Source: Candidatus Uhrbacteria bacterium (lineage in GTDB: Bacteria > Patescibacteriota > Patescibacteriia > CAIXNZ01). From it: a stretch of 6,536 bases of DNA. The position numbers were made by a program, and so were the translations under genes. This document shows, piece after piece, positions 5,841 through 6,536 of this stretch (within the stretch, counting starts at the first letter, position 1; every line of letters starts with the position of its first letter). The stretch lies in contig DSBA01000002.1 of the NCBI GenBank assembly GCA_011046145.1, positions 1 to 6,536 of the forward strand. Direction: 5' to 3'. A model generated the notes under the pieces. The model worked only from the letters and a program-made list of their open reading frames with translations, had not been told where the DNA came from and made no database searches.

Positions 5841-5870
5841 TTGTTTTGTTGGTATAATTTGTTTTATAAT
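5841..5870 (+). promoter_or_regulatory. Candidate promoter of the 129-residue protein gene
   Basis: TATAAT at 5853-5858 is preceded by TG plus one base (5850-5852), giving an extended -10 box that needs no strong -35. A second TATAAT at 5865-5870 has a poor -35 partner, TTGTTT at 5841-5846, 18 bp away. Either would give a leader of about 45-60 nt before the ATG at 5923. Confidence 0.45.
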
Positions 5871-5922
5871 TTAGATATTGCGAATCTGTAAATGTTTATG
5901 AATAAAATTCATTTATAAAATT

Positions 5923-6312
5923 ATGAGAATAAATTTTGAACAAAAATTCAATAAGCCAGCAGATTTTTTAATCCGGCGGTGCGGTTATGGCCAGATCCGA
6001 GATCGGCGGACTGGCGGTTTTAGTTATGCGCGCAGATTGGGAGGGGGATTATATCCGCGATTTCATCTTTACGTTAATTCTGAAGATCCTTTGATTTTAA
6101 ATTTGCATTTGGATCAAAAACAGGCTTCTTATGCTGGCCAGACAGCACATTCTGGCGATTATGACTCTGATTTAGTTAAAAAAGAAGTCCAGCGCATATT
6201 TGAGACAATTCTATCTCAAGCAGTCTCAGGAGAAACAGATTTTTATGCAGGGACAGAAGATTATACAGAAGAACCAAAAGGTTTTTTCTCGCGCTTATTT
6301 GGCAGGAAATAA
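5923..6312 (+). CDS. Conserved hypothetical protein, Patescibacteria-type, 129 residues
   Basis: The protein has no signal peptide or membrane segment and is probably cytoplasmic. Features are a basic N-terminal part with an IRRCGYGQIRDRRTGG run (17-32), a core FHLYVN...LILNLHLDQK (47-66), a SYAGQTAHSGDYDSDLV segment (69-85) with one His and several Asp, a helix with alternating charge (about 84-98), and an acidic linker ending in the basic amphipathic tail GFFSRLFGRK (120-129). From memory, similar short proteins with the FH.Y.N / NLHLDQK / HSG.YD pattern recur in Patescibacteria without assigned function; I could not verify this here. An in-frame TGA lies 24 bases upstream of the ATG and supports the start. 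There is no Shine-Dalgarno site. Base composition matches murA and the peptidase. It stands alone, with a promoter upstream and a 10-bp repeat array starting 4 nt after its stop codon. Confidence 0.8.
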   Translation: MRINFEQKFNKPADFLIRRCGYGQIRDRRTGGFSYARRLGGGLYPRFHLYVNSEDPLILNLHLDQKQASYAGQTAHSGDYDSDLVKKEVQRIFETILSQAVSGETDFYAGTEDYTEEPKGFFSRLFGRK

Positions 6313-6316
6313 AAAG

Positions 6317-6389
6317 AGGTTATATGATGAGGTTGTATGAAGTTGTATGAGGTTGTATGAGGTTGGATGAGGTTGTGTGAGGTTGTGTG
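6317..6389. repeat. 10-bp tandem repeat array, unit AGGTTGTATG (array 2)
   Basis: Units in order are AGGTTATATG (6317-6326), an extra ATG triplet (6327-6329), AGGTTGTATG (6330-6339), AAGTTGTATG (6340-6349), AGGTTGTATG (6350-6359), AGGTTGGATG (6360-6369) and AGGTTGTGTG twice (6370-6389); a decayed unit may continue to 6399. It is the same family as the array at 4145-4240, with the same orientation relative to the upstream gene and the same ATG interruption after the first unit, but it is more diverged. Confidence 0.95.
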
Positions 6390-6415
6390 AGATTGCTATA
6401 GAATTTTATAATTTC

Positions 6416-6536
6416 TGTATAGTTAACAGTCAAGGGTAACACTTTTAATAAATTTTTCATGTGGAGTTAATCCATTAATGGATAAATGAATCCTTTCATA
6501 GTTATAGAAATTTAACCATTCAATTGTATTTTTAAA
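6416..6536 (-). mobile_element. Left part of an insertion sequence, boundary approximate
   Basis: The transposase tail implies an insertion sequence extending beyond the window. TGTATAGTTAACAG starting at 6416 is a plausible terminal repeat end, since it begins with TGT, lies only a few bases past the transposase stop codon and would place the element 26 bp after the last clear 10-bp repeat unit. The other end is not visible, so neither the inverted repeat nor a target duplication can be confirmed. Confidence 0.45.
6423..6536 (-). CDS. Transposase C-terminal fragment (IS481/IS3-type DDE integrase core), partial at its 5' end
   Basis: Reading the minus strand from the window edge gives 37 codons and a TAA at 6425-6423. 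The peptide contains EWLNFYNYERIHLSINGL followed by TPHEKF, the characteristic tail of rve-type transposases (W..FYN..R.H..L.GLTP..). The catalytic DDE residues lie outside the window, so integrity cannot be judged. The gene would enter the window from the right, with its terminal repeat expected just past the stop codon. Family choice between IS481 and IS3 is uncertain from this fragment alone. Confidence 0.82.
   Translation of the reverse strand, partial: FKNTIEWLNFYNYERIHLSINGLTPHEKFIKSVTLDC

Larger units (their letters stand above)
5458..5922. other. 465-bp gene-free stretch between divergent genes
   Basis: The left part (5458-5635) is the lipoprotein leader and promoter. The right part (5636-5922) is strongly AT-rich, with long A and T runs, and holds the promoter of the plus-strand hypothetical gene. 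Only very short reading frames occur, such as a 20-codon one at 5671-5733 with no ribosome site, and I do not support any of them as genes. No tRNA-like cloverleaf or further strong inverted repeat was seen. Confidence 0.6.

Overview
The window looks like chromosomal DNA from an AT-rich, small-genome bacterium, most likely a member of the Patescibacteria (Candidate Phyla Radiation). This placement is inferred from three things. The gene set is a membrane-anchored PEGA protein, murA, a PDZ/S41 peptidase and a small conserved hypothetical of a kind I associate with that group. Most genes lack Shine-Dalgarno (SD) sites and probably have very short leaders. The spaces between genes are packed with short tandem repeats and hairpins. 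No rRNA, tRNA or CRISPR array is visible.

Layout. Positions 1-1413 (minus) hold an envelope protein with one N-terminal membrane segment, a PEGA domain and a beta-propeller-like body; it runs off the left edge. An 87-bp gap with inverted heptamer repeats separates it from murA (1501-2751, minus), which makes the first committed peptidoglycan precursor. A 144-bp divergent promoter region follows, then a PDZ-containing C-terminal processing peptidase (2896-4146, plus). The gap 4147-4401 is almost entirely repeats and palindromes: a 10-bp tandem array starting on the peptidase stop codon, five G-tracts spaced exactly 9 nt apart, a 26-bp perfect palindrome and a strong terminator. Positions 4402-5457 (minus) encode an unrecognised cysteine-rich secreted lipoprotein. 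From 5458 to 5922 there is no gene, only the lipoprotein leader and two promoters. Positions 5923-6312 (plus) encode a 129-residue conserved protein of unknown function, followed by a second copy of the 10-bp array. The window ends in the C-terminal 37 codons of a DDE transposase (minus).

The left half reads as an envelope neighbourhood: a peptidoglycan enzyme, a membrane-tethered processing protease and a membrane-anchored surface protein. The lipoprotein fits that theme by location but is foreign in style. It is GC-rich among AT-rich genes, has a consensus SD and a TTGACA promoter, and carries a terminator-like hairpin inside its own leader plus a textbook terminator at its end. It looks like a self-contained, recently acquired expression cassette, and it is the most interesting part of the window. 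The second point of interest is the 10-bp repeat family, which appears twice, each time immediately behind a plus-strand stop codon and with the same 3-bp interruption.
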